Shown: positions 37,501 through 52,500, counted from the stretch's first letter. The stretch: 64,000 nt of DNA from Spirometra erinaceieuropaei (GCA_902702965.1 CACRXP010000088.1:970820-1034819), one strand, 5' to 3'. Notes: generated by a model from the sequence alone, not told the origin. Translations and numbers: made by a program.

Positions 37501-40500
37501 TCTTCATAGTTTAAATTTTTATGGGTGTTAGAGTTGTAGAAACATTTCATATCCCAGTAAAAGCAAGTGAGGGGACAAGATATAGTTAAAGGCACTTTTA
37601 CATGAATTTAGCAAAAACGGCCTACCAGACATTAATGCGTAGAAGGCGGTTAACAAATGCTTTCTCAATAATCAAGTAGTACGTGCTTGGATATTGTTTA
37701 CGAAGGACTAATTCAATCAAAAAATAATGAAGGAAAGTGACGCGTACGAGTGTGAGTGCGTCTTAAGTCTCGAGCCTTGCGAAATACTTCTTCAAATGTT
37801 GAATTAAAAAGACAATACGTCACAGGTGCGCTGGAATTTAAACATACCATATCTGTCAGTTAAATTACTCCTACATTTGATCTAACATTGCAGCAATAGA
37901 GTCAGAAATGATCATTTATAATGCCGTCAAATTTTTTTGAAAGTTGATGTAGAACCACATAATTTATGCTACTGGTCAAATTATATTATAGAGTCATTAA
38001 AGGTCTAAACTGGCAAGTAAACAAGATAGAAAGGCCATATTGTGTTCATTTTGTAGCGATTGTCACCGTCAACTTACACGATGACGTTAATCGGTTGGGC
38101 ATCACTTAAAAATCGATTGCCCGAAATGTCGACGAACGTTACTAGGGATGCCAGTGACGGATATTGACCAAGACGAGATTCTGGCGTTGCGTTCGATGGA
38201 CGGAGGGATTGGATGACAATCGAGGTTGTGGAATGCTCCGATGGATAGGTACAGCACCAGACGACTGACCGACTCTGACAATAGTTAAGGTCTGGGAATG
38301 GGTGCAAGGACTGAGGTCTAGGACTCAGCACATTTTCCTCACTACGAACATTCTGAAGTTCTTGTAGCTATCACAGTGTGCCAAAAGTCGTGGTTTGAAA
38401 TGTTGTCAAATAACAGGATAATTGGAACTCGCAGGGCACCTACTGTATGTTTGCATGGGGCGGTCGACTAGTGGTTCGAGGGTCAGGCAGTAATAGTTCC
38501 TTCATAATGCGGGCTCTATGGCACTTCCCGGCCTATAGGTGGTTCCTATAACGCCAGCCGTCGCACATGTTGTTGTTGTTGATTAAAATCCTGGTCAAAT
38601 GTTTGTTCCGGACCAGAGGGTATGATGGTACTCCTAAGTACGGAGCCGTCCATTTCAGCCTCCTACGCTCTCCCAGCCTGCGTTCTATTGACTATATCTC
38701 TACACCGGACCCAGGTCAGGATGGGGAAGTGATGCGATAGGTGCTGCAAGACTCCACGTTAACTATCAAAGAAGTCACGCAAGGTCACTGCGTTTGCTTT
38801 GGGGTTCACGGTAGACGTGGTCTATCACGCAGTTTGAACTGTTGCATGAAAACTACAGTAGGTGGGCTTACTCAGGAAATTTCAACGGCAATTCCGAAAT
38901 GCGTTATCGTTTCTAAAAGATTAATCAAGTATGCTGTAAAAATAGTCGGCCTGCAATATAATTCTATAGTATTTAAGTTACCTTAGGATGTCGGCTTTCA
39001 AATAAACGGCTTTCCGGCTGCATGCAAAATGATAACGCTTTTCGGAAATTTAGTTGACATATCGTAAGTTAGCTCACCTACTCTAATAAGTGAAATGCAC
39101 CCATGAAAAGCAGTGGCGTAAGGGCAACCAAATGAGTCGTTGGGCGGGAGTTTCTGGGCAACAATTAACGAGAATATCAGGAGTTTGTTGCTCGTCGCTT
39201 ATTAAAAATTGCAGCGGATACAGTCGTTAGGCTGAAGGTAACGTCACCTGATCAGATCAGTGGCAATGTGTAGTACTCTGCAACGAATAATAATTTAATT
39301 GTTCCTGGCCGCCTAAACGATTGACGACATTGCCCGCAGGGTGATCTGACTATATGCAACTGCCAATCATGTAAATATACAGCTTAATTATGTGGGGAGA
39401 TTTATTCTTGTACGAAGCTACCTCTGGTGTTTTACAGATCATGCGGAATGTTCGGACACACATGAGATTTCTTCCTATTCATCTTCCGCTCTTTACGGGG
39501 TAGCATGTCGGTGGAAACGAGACATTTCAGCGAAACAGTCGGCGTGTGAATTTACTGTCGCCCGACGTTTTAAAGTGTGTTTTCAATCGGAAAAGTTTGG
39601 GGATGGAGTTGTGGTACTTATTGTCTGAAGTTGTTTTGTTAACACTGTTCAGTTACGCCAGGATGCCCAATTTTAAATGCGTTTTTTAGTCGACTATGCA
39701 AAATAATTCCACTACAAAATTATTTCTAATATTGCACATATTGTTTCCCACTAATTATCGATGCTTTCATAGATTTAAATACATTTTTGGGAAAATGTTC
39801 TAAAGATTATTTCTTGGGCTTATTTTATACGATCCCGCCTATAGTTTATTTTTGTACCGAGAAAAAAAGGCTTCTTTCGGTTTTCGAAAGTCTGAACTTG
39901 CGTGCTATTTAAAACCGTGAACCATGAATTAAATCCCCTTATCCCTTTACTTGTTAACGCCACTTATACGATATACAACATATGCCGCATCTATTTAAAA
40001 GGTTCATAAAATCGTATGTGGCAACTTCTCGATGGCTTATAAGAGCTCGTCCTTACCGAATAATGAAAACTACCGACACTGGGACGTAACCCCTTAAAGG
40101 AGAATGTGACCGAGGATAAGACTCGGAAATTATTTAAAATATAAAAGTTTTTAAAACGCTAAAGACACCGTTTCTTCCAACAGCAGGTTTTTAAAAGACA
40201 TGATTTTTCCTTCAAATAGCTTTTAACAAGACCAATATTGCACTTTGTTCCTATCGGAAACATTTAATTTCAGTAGAAGATACTGTTATCCAAATTTTTC
40301 CATTTTTGCCAAACGCGGTTTTGCCGGCAGCCAAAGAGAGAGATGCATTTAAACGTTGCCGTCCTGGCTTGACTGAGATATGTTACAATTATTATGCACA
40401 GTACTCGAAAAGACATCATCTAATTAGTCCTTACAAAACAAAAATGCTTTTTTGTATTTTCCGTTATAATTTTGTGTGAGTAAGCGAGTGAGGAGAGAAC

Positions 40501-43500
40501 GAGAAACGTGCAAAAGACGAAGAAGAGGAATGAGGAGGTGCAAGGGGAGAAGGAACACTAGCGGCAACATATCTGGCAATTAAATGACAGCAGGAAACGC
40601 CAGCAAGCGAGGTTTGGCACTTCAACTAGATAAGAAGTCTTCAATCAAGGAAGTGGTTGAGCCAAAAATTACATTATCTAAATAGATCCGTAGCATAAAA
40701 TGACCTCTGACGAATGGATTGATAAGTTCAGTGGCCTATACGATGGCAAATATTGACCAGATGACCCGTGGAAAGAGTACAATGTTTTAGGTGGACTGCC
40801 ACGGCAGATGTAGTGTAACTAAGCATACACAATTTTGCACTCTTCTCCAATGCTGCCAGTCTTTTGTCATTATGGCGATTGAGCCAAGGTGTTTGAAAAG
40901 GATACACGCAGTAAGCGTGTGGGCAGTTTACGGGTGTTGACGATCTGTAGTGAAATATTGAAATCTCCCATTCAGAAGACGCTATTGCTAAATGGGAGTT
41001 TTTAATTGATGCATTGGAACAACAGATGACATTAAGAAATTAGATATAAATCATGCGGTTTTCAACATAATGACAAAAAATTGCAAACAAAATAATAAGA
41101 TCACGGGTAAGGGACGCTTATCCATCGTTAACGCCTACTTTTGAATGAAAAGCACGCACTTAGGCCACAACAGTCAAATTCGGCGTGTGACTACTCTTAG
41201 TACAATCAGCAACCCCCGCGTAGTCAGGGCAGTCTACGCGTGTTAACCAACTTGAGGGGAATATTCCAAATATTTTATGTCAGAAATCAATACACACTTG
41301 GTAACACTGGGTAACTATCCCCCTTTTTCTCTGACAGATGACCCTTGGACAACAGTTGTGAATGCTTCAACCGAATACGGTGCGTAGTGTACTGCCGATC
41401 TTATATAATGCGAACCATTAGAAGGCCATATTGTGAACGTCACACTGACTGAAATTTATTTAGCACGGTCTTGACGGCTGTGATTGTAAATGGCATTACT
41501 TAGGTAGAGAGCGCGACATCTTCAGTCGGCGATCCTTTGACGGTGACAGTGTGGTGTTATGGGAGTAGTACTCTGCACATAAACTTAGGCTTAATGCTGT
41601 CACGGCAAATGCGGTGTAGCTAGTCATTCAGACGGTTACAGTCTCCTCAACTGCAACTACTTAATTTCCGTTATGGCGGGCGAGTCAATTTGCTTCAAAA
41701 GAACACCAATAGAGAGCATATTGGTGTTATAAGAAACAGGCATATGGATACACTAACTTGGCACTCTCTGTGCCCCATAAGTGAACAAGTTGTGAAATTC
41801 CAGAAACTACTTTTAAATCACGCCTACCAATTGATTGATCAACAGATGTAGGCTATGGAATAAGCGTGGACGACGATCCTTATTTGGAAGGATGTACGTA
41901 TGCCTAAGAAACTGAATAAGCGTATTGTTAGCATTCTGAAGTGGAACTGACGTTACGTTTTTTTAGATATCGATACAGTGAGGCCAAAATATGGGTGGCC
42001 GCACAACTGTGGATAAGCGATCTTCTGACCGTCATTTTGTTGACTGTATATTAAAATATTTTGGGGCAAAAATACGTTCTCTATGAAGGATTTCACGTTG
42101 AAATCTACCATGTAGAAAAGGCAGTGGCTGAACGGCAGTTTATTGAGGATGCATTCGGACAGCCGATGGTATTAAATAATAGGACGTAGCATATATGAAT
42201 TTCAGTGGGTAACCAACGCTGAAGAAAAATAATGATTGTACGACGATTACTTTTCAGAAAAAATGTAGGCAATTAGGATTCAGCAGCCAAAGTCAGCGTA
42301 TGAATACGCTTGGTGCATTTCAGAAACTCCGGGTTGACAGGGTAGACTACAAGTGTCGCTGGATTGGAGGGAAATATTTCAAATATTTGTATTATCGGGA
42401 ATCGATTCACACTTACATAGTAGCTAGCTTATATTCATGTATTCTCACAGGGGGCTCTCGAACGACAGCTGAGGATGCTTCAACGGAATATGGTACGTAC
42501 TGCACTACCGGTCCCATTTAACGTGAACAATTAGGAGACCATCTTGTAGACAGCGCGTTAATTGACATTCTGCTTTGTTAAAGATGACGATATAGATGAC
42601 TACCTCAAGGATGAAGACATGTGTAAGTAGCGAGTCCCTGGTCGAAAATTGGCATTCGGTGTTCGACTATTTATTTAAATCTTGGCTTTACCCCTGCCAG
42701 AAAACTTTGTCGTAAAGTAATTAAACTATTCCTTTGAAGCATCAGCTTTTTTTCCGTTAGGGCGTTTTAAAATCTCGCCGTCTGAAATCGGCTCAATGAA
42801 TTGTTCACGTACGTGCCTCATTTATTACAGACCTCCTTGATGCTCGTAAAACTTGTGTTAAAATAAAGATAAATTAGAGAAAAATTATAATTCTTTATGT
42901 GGACGGCCATGCAGACGGAGGCACAAGAGCAAATCAATCAGACGTTTAGAATTCTGTTGTTTTGCGTCGTTGAACACCTTTACAGCGGCAACATTCACCC
43001 CGCGCATGGTAACAGTTTCTGCTGTCCAAATTAACTAGATGGCAATTAGTAAATGAACCGCGAGGAGTGAGCTAGGGGAATATTGACGCATCCTACACCA
43101 CGTCTATACTAAGAGGATAATTGCATTTGATCTTTCAGTGAACATATCTACGACTGAGGAACCGAACACAGGCAAGACATTTAATATTGATTGTTTTTTT
43201 GAACTTTTGAGATTTTTTTAAAATACTTCCTAAAATGCATTTTCTCCTTAAAGGGGAGATGAATGAACAGGCTAGATTTCAAGACGGCTACCGTTGTAGA
43301 TTGAGTCAGATAACAAATCCCATTAATAGGTAGTAGGACGATTTCGAAAACCGCACGGTATTTGTGACGTGTAAACTTATGATTAATTAACGTGGATTTC
43401 CTAACAATTTTTCAAAATTTTCCTTCCTTCTTTTTGAATTGAAATGCTGGTTAGCATTTTTTTCAATATTTGTTCCGGATGTCAAGGCAGTCCTGGAAAT

Positions 43501-46500
43501 CGATGTGTGTACTTCCTGCTCACTCGACTTCATCATATTCAATCGAATAAAAGGGTTCCTGAAAGTGACAGGAAGGCCTGTCATGTCCCTCATTTTATGA
43601 CATTTGCCGACATCCTTCTTATTTTCTTCTTTAGTTACACAGACACCCGTAGGTAAGATATGCAATATTTTCTTCCCGTTTACGAGAAGTGAGTTTTTAC
43701 CTTGTAACTTTGCTTTAAAATGACTGTGGTCTTCTGTCGTTTGCGCCCTCGAAATAATTATTAGCACACTAAAATCGCATAAACTTTGGGTTGGCAAAGG
43801 GCTCTGAAAATCAAAAAGATCACTTCATGCACGATTTGTGTGAATTGCTAACGTATAGACTCGTACACTATGATCATTTATATCTGATCAGTTAAACTGG
43901 TCATCGGCTGAACTAATTTGGCTGTTAACTGGATGGTCGTCGTGATGAAACGAGCTGCGCTGCTGGTACGCCTATACGTATAATGTACCGACTTGCCAGT
44001 GCAGTTTTTTGTCCATTGTGTATATGGATATAGGCGCTGGATACCGGCTGAAAGGCACTATCTGCAGATTAATTTTCAAGCCTAAGGCTAGGTTACCCCC
44101 TGTGGAAATGTTAGGCACAATTTACCGCGTTATCTACGTAAATTGTCAGGTTAAATACTGCGGCCTGACCAATAACGACTAAAAGGCAGATGCATGAACG
44201 CACATTAGCCGTAAAACAAAAAGATAAACGCTTACACATCGCTATGCACAGTCTGGAATTACCATCGATCTGACTTTGACGGCGCTTAAATGATCGGCTG
44301 GGTGGAAGACAGGCAAATAATCGAAGTCTGTCAAACAGACGACAACTCCATCAACCGCAGCGACGGTCAACCGGTGACATACGAGGCCATCAGACACCAC
44401 TTAAGTGTCAGAGAAGACTCAATGCAGATAACGAATGATAACCCTCTCGGGGGTGAACGAGAAGGACCCATTTTTTGTGGGGTTCTCATAGTTCCCACCT
44501 CCGATAATGCGCTCGATTATGCGTATGAAACGTCAGAAGAATAAATCATCATCCCAGAGCTCGCCTTACCATCTCCTTTTTCAATATTTATTCATATAAA
44601 TCAAGGCGATGCTTACGGAGAAATCTGACTGCGCAGATGTGCCAAAGTAGTGTTTTTGCAAATAATTCGGGAGAATCCTGTCAATGTATCTCCTGAGTTA
44701 AAGCAGAACCACACAGACATTCATGCGATCCTTAAACCAAAAATCTTTGCTTTTGAGAAAGTAAGAGATGCGCAGGGTGTAAGGGGCCTAACGAAAACAT
44801 GGCTGGGTTACGATTCCGCAACGCCAATCCTGCTATAAAAAAGAAATAAAAATTGTGCGTTAGAAGTGTTTCCGACATGTTTATCAAAAACGGCTTGAAG
44901 CACAAAGAATAGAACACGGAGAGAGTGAATATAACCAAAGCGTGTACTTCATTTGCGCTTTTATAGTCAACTATTCTCTGCCAGTGATGAACGCCCTTCA
45001 AATTAGTTATGACTGCTGAGATTTATCAAGGTTCGATGAAAATTTTACTACGACTTTATGAGATCTAACGATGATACAATATCGTGGTGCAATATGGAAA
45101 TTTAAAAAAATTTACTTGAGAGCTCCTTCTCGTTGTTCAAGAGCTTCATGCCCTTCGCTGCGCATATAGTTACGTGACCACCGAAATGTTATTCACATAT
45201 ACTGTAAACCGGTTTATGTCGTCGTGGTTAACGTAGTAATCATACATTTAATCGGATCATTTTCCGGGAGAGCCTTAAGTTTGACCAGAGGGAAGTACGC
45301 AACAGCTTAGTTCCGTTAAGTGAAAAGTTGAACTGTGTTCAGTAAAGATGACCTTGTGTCCGCATAAGCCATTTGCACAGGCGTTAAGGCTTTCCTGGTC
45401 AATGACGAACCCAGTATGAGTGCTCAAACCCCCACATGCCTCGTCGCGTTACGGCGACGAACCAAAACCTAGCTAGCTACCAGACACCTTCAACACCCCG
45501 ATCCGACTCCTGAGCTCTGAACGTCCTTATCTCTGTCGCCATCCATGCGTGCTTTTATTGACTCTTTAGCGATATCTTCTGTAAGGAAATACAGTATTAG
45601 CTTTTCAATGACTGCCACAGTAGACAGTTATTATTGGCATCCCACCCTCCTAGTCGTCCACTCGGAAAGAGTCACTGCTTATGTAACGCTTATAATACCT
45701 ACTTTGCATAAAGGAGTAAAGTTTTTGACAAACAGTCCGGAATTGTACTTGCCCCCAATATTTCCCGTTCGTGCGCAATTTATATCTAATGTTCAAAAAA
45801 TACGTGGACGTATCTAGACTATGGTGTGCGTATCTTAGACGGCGCACGGAGCGCTTCATTATAAATTGTGCGGGGGTTAAAAACTGCTTCCTTATTGTAA
45901 CTTTTCCATTAACCGAATTGTTCCATTTCCTCGACGGCAAAGTTCGAAGAAGAAGGGGCCTTCCACAAGATAGGTGCATTCCCTACTTTATCAGGAACTT
46001 TACAGTACAGAGCATACAACTGCACATTACTTAATTAATGTGATTTTTAAAAGTGTGTTTCATACTAGTGGTTTTGAGACCGCACCATCAGTAATCGTTA
46101 TGCTAAGATCGTTGTTCTCAAATATCGTCCTTACCCGTTTTATTCTTACAAACCCACCTTACCCACACCAACAGCTACACGCACGATGTCCCTTGTTCTT
46201 AACAACTTTACTCCCAAATATACAAATTATGCTGTTGATTTTAAGCTTTTAGGGGAGTGAACGATGCAAAGCTTAGCATTGTTCCATGAGCTCGTGACAG
46301 TCACGATTCCGACAATAAGTAGCAGACCTCCCAAGATGTCGGGGCTCAAATATGTACAGCGTAAAACAGTATGACCCCAAGAAAGCCACTACTCAGCTAA
46401 TAAGTAGCACATCCCTAATACTGGGGGATAATTTGTTATGTTGATGTCAGAATGAACGTGGAATATGCTTTTGTTTTTTCTGGAACGCCTTATTCAATTA

Positions 46501-49500
46501 TTGCTCAGGGTGAACTTGACACTTGAAAATATCGGTGTTCGTATTTAGTTAGATTTAAATCGAATTTAAGTCACGGTCCAGCATACAGAATTATCAGTAG
46601 TCCTGAATTGACGTAAACGAAAAATCCATGAAATATGTTTGAACTATAATCGTCCACAATTTCAGTCAGTTGATTTCGCATTAATATTCAGAGCAGAAAA
46701 TATGATTAGAAAGGCATAGATTTGACCTAATTTTGAAACACCTGCCATTTTAACATGAAACATATTTGTATTGTTATAACTTCAGAAGACGAAAATGATA
46801 CGTTGGATTTCGACAGACACGACTGTGAGTTGTTTCAAACCGAGAAGGGCATTTTACAACATGGATACATATAGTGTTATTGTCCAAATCCATTAATGTG
46901 TTCTGTTGCCATTAATAAGGGCGTCTCACAATACCCCTGGACAAAGAAAGTTTATCAGAATGCAAAAGTACGTTCTTCTCCGTTTACTAGATTCGAAACA
47001 ATTTTTAATGTTTCATATAAATGTCTACCATCTACAAAGGTGATTATTTTATACCGTCGTTGACATTTTAGTCTAAACAGCTCCAGTATGAAAAACTGAA
47101 TGTGCCTATGCACGGAATAGCGCCAATTAAAATCTACGACGTGACAGTCTCGGGGCACAATTTAAAGTTTTCCTATCCTTTCAGAGAGTCCAACATTAGG
47201 TTTGTGCGCTAAACATGATTTAAAGGCAATTTCTGCAGCCGGGAACTGATCACTGATAATAAATTTAGTAGGTTAAATAATGCACTATTTTCATTTTCAT
47301 TCGTGACGTAATTAAGTTGTATAAGCGCGTGTCTGCGCATCGGAGAGGTCTACATGCACGTATTTGAACCCATGTCTGACGTTTTACGTGTAAACGCTCA
47401 GCAAAAACTGTCGTAGCTGATATTTCAGGTTCGAATCAAAATTCCACGTGCCCACTAGGATATGATGCCTCCTGATCGTAGCTAATTTGTACGTATCGTC
47501 CGCAGTTTACTAACAGGCCCTCAGTAGCGCATGAGTACAAGTCTTAATTTACCAACCCTTCGGCTGAATTTGAGTGGATTCAGCTCAGACACGCGCAAAA
47601 TATGAGGACCGATTATCAAAAGATTCGCTTGATAACTCTACTCCAAGTTGACAGGTTGAACCTTTAGGAAAATGGTAAACTTAAAGATCAAAACACCAGG
47701 GCGTTTGTGTACAAAAATATACTGGATAGGAGGGTAAACTGAGACACCGAAAATGATCACCAGCAATGAAAAAACTCGCTTTTAATTCCTAGTTTGCGTG
47801 GTTTCAATGCAATTTGCTTCCAGTTAAACTTATCGTAAAGGAAACTCGTCCATGGTTTCTCATCGATTCTGCATCATTCGGGAATTTATGCGTATGTGAA
47901 GGGATGATGGCTAAAGTGGCCTATAAGAACATAGGAAATATGTGCCCCAGTGGCAGATGAGTTGTCCAGGCGAGAAAGCAGAGAAGACGGCCGCGAAATA
48001 CACACTTACAGGCAAAAAACCAAGTGAAATTTCAGAACCCATATTTAAAAATAAAAATTATTCTTCGCAACAACGAGTGGTTTATAGGATTGTCCGCAAC
48101 AATTCAGGATTAGTTATGTTTTATATGTGTAAGACAACGATTAAAGAAGTCTGTATTCGGTCTGCAGCTCCATTTCAATGAAAAAGCATGAACGTCAGCC
48201 TCATCTTAATTACTGCTTGCGTTTATAGTTTTCTTAATTTCCGACAAAATACGCGATATGTACACCGATTACTGATAAATACATATATATATATATATAT
48301 ATTGAAGAACAGGGCATTTTGTCACCCTAGCGTACAGGTATCCGCCATCCAAAGCGCAGTTGAGAGCACTCTCTAGCACACTGACGATAGTCACGATGGG
48401 AATTGCTTACAATACAGGCCTATGTTGACAGGGCTGAACAAGCCTCAATGTTTTCTCTTGTAGATCATTCTACGGAAATATTTACATCTTCGGCACCTGA
48501 CAATGTGACCACAGCGAGTACGTAATAGGCCAACTTTCCTCTTCATCCTTGGTGGTGTTTGCTTTTACATAATAAAAAAATACCTAGTCGTTTACCATCG
48601 CTGAACATAGGAGAACAGGGGAAGAAACACCACTCATAAGGGCAAGGCCAGGTTGTGTGCAATTCAACTCAAATTATTAACACAATACGGCAAGAGCTGA
48701 CGCGCAGATAATTAGGCTCAGGCCAGTTCGCAAATGTCATAGGGCATAAGCGGACAGGTCGCAGAACGTAGACTTGCGTGCATCCAGAATCCGTCGATAG
48801 CCTGCAATGATGTTAATGAGATGCCTGTCATCGAAATACCACAAAAAGTTTAGTCTGTGTGTGAAGACACAGAATGTTCTGCGGACGTGCAAAAAGAATG
48901 CGGGCGGTGGGTAGAGAGAGAGGCAAAACGTTCGAGAAGAATAATATTGGTGCAAGTTCAGAATCCGACGCTGTGAAACAAGTAGTAATTAAGGTACGAT
49001 TAAAGCGTTTTTGGGGAGTCACTCAACTCCGCCAACAGAGTACATTTGCGCTCAAACTAGGTGCGGCAGCGCAATGTCGGCAGCAAGTAAGAAGTGATAA
49101 GGCAGTAGTATGTTTCGGATTTGATTAAATGCTTCAAAAGAAAACATCATGAGCATCTAAAGTTTTTTTGGAAATATAGTTCATTCAAATTTCACAGGGC
49201 TTCTCTTTTTTTCAGCAGAAACATACATGACTACAGACGAAGGAAAAGAACCAACAACGACTGATTTTACAACTGTCGGTATGACACTGTGCTCGAAGTC
49301 ATAGTAATTTGATATGCGCTTGCAACTGAAATACATGTTTGCTTACCTCACGCATGTATGCTGAAATATCACATAGGCAGGGCAGTAATATTAATCACCA
49401 TGTAGTATATTCTCATGATGCGGGCCTTTAAACGAACGCACTCACGGCCACCTGCTATAACTACAATTTGTAAAAAATAGATACTTAGCTGGAGTTTTTT

Positions 49501-52500
49501 TCGTTGACCTTAAATGTCCTTACAAATTCAAATGTACCTCATCAAAACGTGCATAAAAATATTCATCTATTTAAGTATTTGGTGGGAAAATTTCGTCTTC
49601 TGTAAATTTCGTACTTTAAAAAAGAATAATTTAGTTCTAAAAATGTTTCTAATTCCCGAAAAATTGGCACCCGCCCTGACGATGAATTTCGATTAGGGTT
49701 TTAAAACTACAAGTTGTGCATTTTAAGTGTACAGTATTAAAATGAGACTATTTGGGTTTTATAAAATTTAGCAATGGATTGGAACCATATTGCAAAGTTT
49801 ACAAGGGACATTAGTAAATGCAGAGATACGAGGTTTTATGAACGAGACTCTAACGGTCTTTTAAGTCCTATAATTAGAAACTGCCACAAGTCGAATTACA
49901 CTTTTCCTTCAAGAAGAAAATTTACAGAAGACGTAATGTGCCACCGAATGTGTAAAAAATAAATATTTTTATGGATGATTTCTATTAGATATAATTCAAT
50001 TTATGAGGTCATCTAAATTCATTTAGTAAAATTCATGGTAGTTAAGTAGCCATTTTTACAGAGGGTAGTTTTTTACAGGCGGATGGAAAGGAGTTCCTTC
50101 CAATGTCAGCACCCTAAAGTAGCTGAATTATCAACGGTTTTATGCTGCATAGTGGTTATCACAACCCTACTCTTTTTGAATCGAAGACGCATTTCAGAAT
50201 GTCGGTTAACATTTCATGAATTAGCACATCTACTGTATGTGATTTAGTTCGCGCATTTCAGCCGACTTCGCGCTACAGAATACGCCTGAGAATTCAACTT
50301 TCCGCCATGTATTAAAGATTAAAAAAAGAGTAAAGTAGGAAAAAGTTGTCACTTGCCTGGAAAACGCAAGCATCATTTTTGACCCTACATCGTCTGGTAT
50401 GTGTTTTTATTGGAGAGGGCAAGCGGCGTGGAGTCACTTCCGAAAACGAAAAGAGGATAAGACCACGCGTTGAGCCAAGCAGGCGGCGTGATACACGAGT
50501 AAAATTAGACGGCCGACCGTCGTGCGCTGCCCGCCGACCACGTGCGGTGGTCTTGCTCATGCGTGCGACTCAGTCAGTGGCTGGTCGAAAATTCGAGACT
50601 TTTCCACGGGGGAAATCGCGCAAACCAATCCGCGAACAGCACGCCATGGGTAGGAGTGTTCTAGGACGCTCTCAACACTGGCACGCCATTGGCCGAAATA
50701 TCCCAGAGCGCACGGGGGGCCAACATAGATAAGGCCGCCGTTTTTATGAGTTATAACCTCTAGTGTTCGCAGACTGCCAATAAACTGCTTGTTCTCCGAG
50801 CCGGCTGCGGAAACCCCTTGCGAACGACGAAGTTAACATATGCACTGATGATTTGCCAAGAAGTTCGCTCGAAAAGACCTGGATTCGAGTGCGGAAGTCT
50901 GCAGGCCTAGCTGACCTGCGAAAACCTCTATGGAGTGTCTTGAAATTCTTGATGGGCGCCTATCGAGAATTCAAGCTGAACGTCAAGACTAGTAAAACGA
51001 CAGTTAGGGACAGTCAGCTCGCATCCATAATGATATGCAAATTATTCACTATTAGTCCGACCTAGCCGTCTAATAATACCAATTATTATGTTATATTTGG
51101 GCAAGAGATGTCCGTCGGTCAGTAAGGACGGAACAGGAATTCTGCGTTAAAAATGCCTTTAATCGTTCTGTATTATATAGACTCGCTGAAATCCAGTGAG
51201 AAGACTTTTGACCGTTCCAGTTGACAAATATCTAATGAATTTGAAGGACGGACAAAGCAGTTTTGTTCGGTTTCTGCTTTAATTTCTAAGATGAGTAATC
51301 TAGGAATTCAACTCAAGAAATATTACCCAACTTTCAAATTAGAATCCGGCATGGATGTTCCGAAAATAAACTATTTTTACTGGGGTTAGAGACTTGTAGT
51401 TTCACGGTGATTAATCTGTACGGAAAGGATTATCCTGATCATTTATATAGCTTTCTCGATAAATTTCGGTTAACTTTTGTCCAGGATGTTTCTACTATCT
51501 GGTGGGAAATCACTGAAAAGATGAGAAAATTATTCAGATTCTTTAAATTTCCAATGACAGTGTCATCAAGTTATGCAAGTTGGCCAAGCGAGGAAGTTCT
51601 CCGAACACAGTGAAAATATGCACAGGTGTGTATCGGCAGAGGAAAGAGTATAGATGAAAGAAGAGGAGAATGGCGAATGAGGATTGCAGATCAAGGATCA
51701 ATAATAAGCTGAAAGGGTTACTAGACAACTGCAAAAAGAGTAATAAGGTCTTCAGCATCCGAACAACAGTGGTGATACAGTTTATGAAATTGGATCTGGA
51801 CGACGTCTTCGTATGTACAGACTGGTATGGCATAGTCATTAGCGCAACATATGCGAAACGATGGGGCCAGCGACATGCAGTCGACATATAATAACCATTC
51901 GCAGTAGGGAATCAAGACACTTCATTGTGTCCCTTATACGTACCTTTCCTGTGTTTTTTTAGGAACGAACATAACTACAGAACAGGTGAAAGAATCAACA
52001 ACCAATGAGGGTACTACACCTGGTAAAGCATTCTGCTCAGAGATGGCATTCGAGCATAATATTAGTTTCCTGTATTGCATCATCTTTGGTCCAACATATG
52101 TGCCCTGAAAAATAAGCGATAATTGTGCACTGAAGCACATTCGTGTGTATTTTGAATCACAGGGGAAGGCAGCGGTAGCAGTAGCAGCAGCAACGAATTT
52201 ACGACTGCAGTGGAATCTACGACACAGCTGGGAGAAACATTTTCTACAAGTGGTAATTTCAAAATCCACGCAGTTGATCAAATACACTGTTTGTTTCATT
52301 ATATTTCGCAGTTGGGGTTTTACTGGATAGACATCTGTTCGTCCAGCATCGAGCGTGGTTCTGTGTACGGTGTGGGATAATTGACAATCTAAGTTTGCAC
52401 GCATCGTCATCGTCGTTGTCGTAATCACCACCACCACCACCACCACCATTATCATCCTCACCACCACTGCCACCACCATCACCATCATCGTCGTCATCAC

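Larger units (their letters stand above)
40700..42560 (+). repeat. Tandem duplication carrying exons 6 and 7
   Basis: Two direct units, about 40700-41480 and 41480-42560. Shared ordered blocks include GACTGCCACGGCAGATG / GCTGTCACGGCAAATGC, the (C/G)TTATGGCG block, TTGAAATCTCCCAT / TTGAAATCTACCAT, and exon 6 or 7 near the end followed by related flanks (GAACCATTAGAAGGCCAT / GAACAATTAGGAGACCAT). Exon duplication came about by tandem duplication of the exon with its intron. Confidence 0.7.

Noticed and set aside
43387..43797. 136-codon minus-strand frame
   Set aside because: No homology or domain. It is antisense to the 18-nt exon 11, and its openness follows from the pyrimidine-rich acceptor region.
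44290..44544. 84-codon hydrophilic plus-strand frame
   Set aside because: No flanking splice sites in phase with the gene and no similarity to its exons.
45567..45577. 11-nt micro-exon with strong acceptor and GTAAGG donor
   Set aside because: Its length is not a multiple of three, so it would break the phase that all other exons keep.
47185..47199. 15-nt micro-exon with good acceptor TCCTATCCTTTCAG
   Set aside because: The donor GTTTGT is weak, and joining it to exon 12 makes a TAG stop.
52300..52360. Possible 51-nt exon after TTCATTATATTTCGCAG
   Set aside because: Phase fits, but the residues ([11 protein letters not shown]…) are unlike every other exon and the donor is poor.
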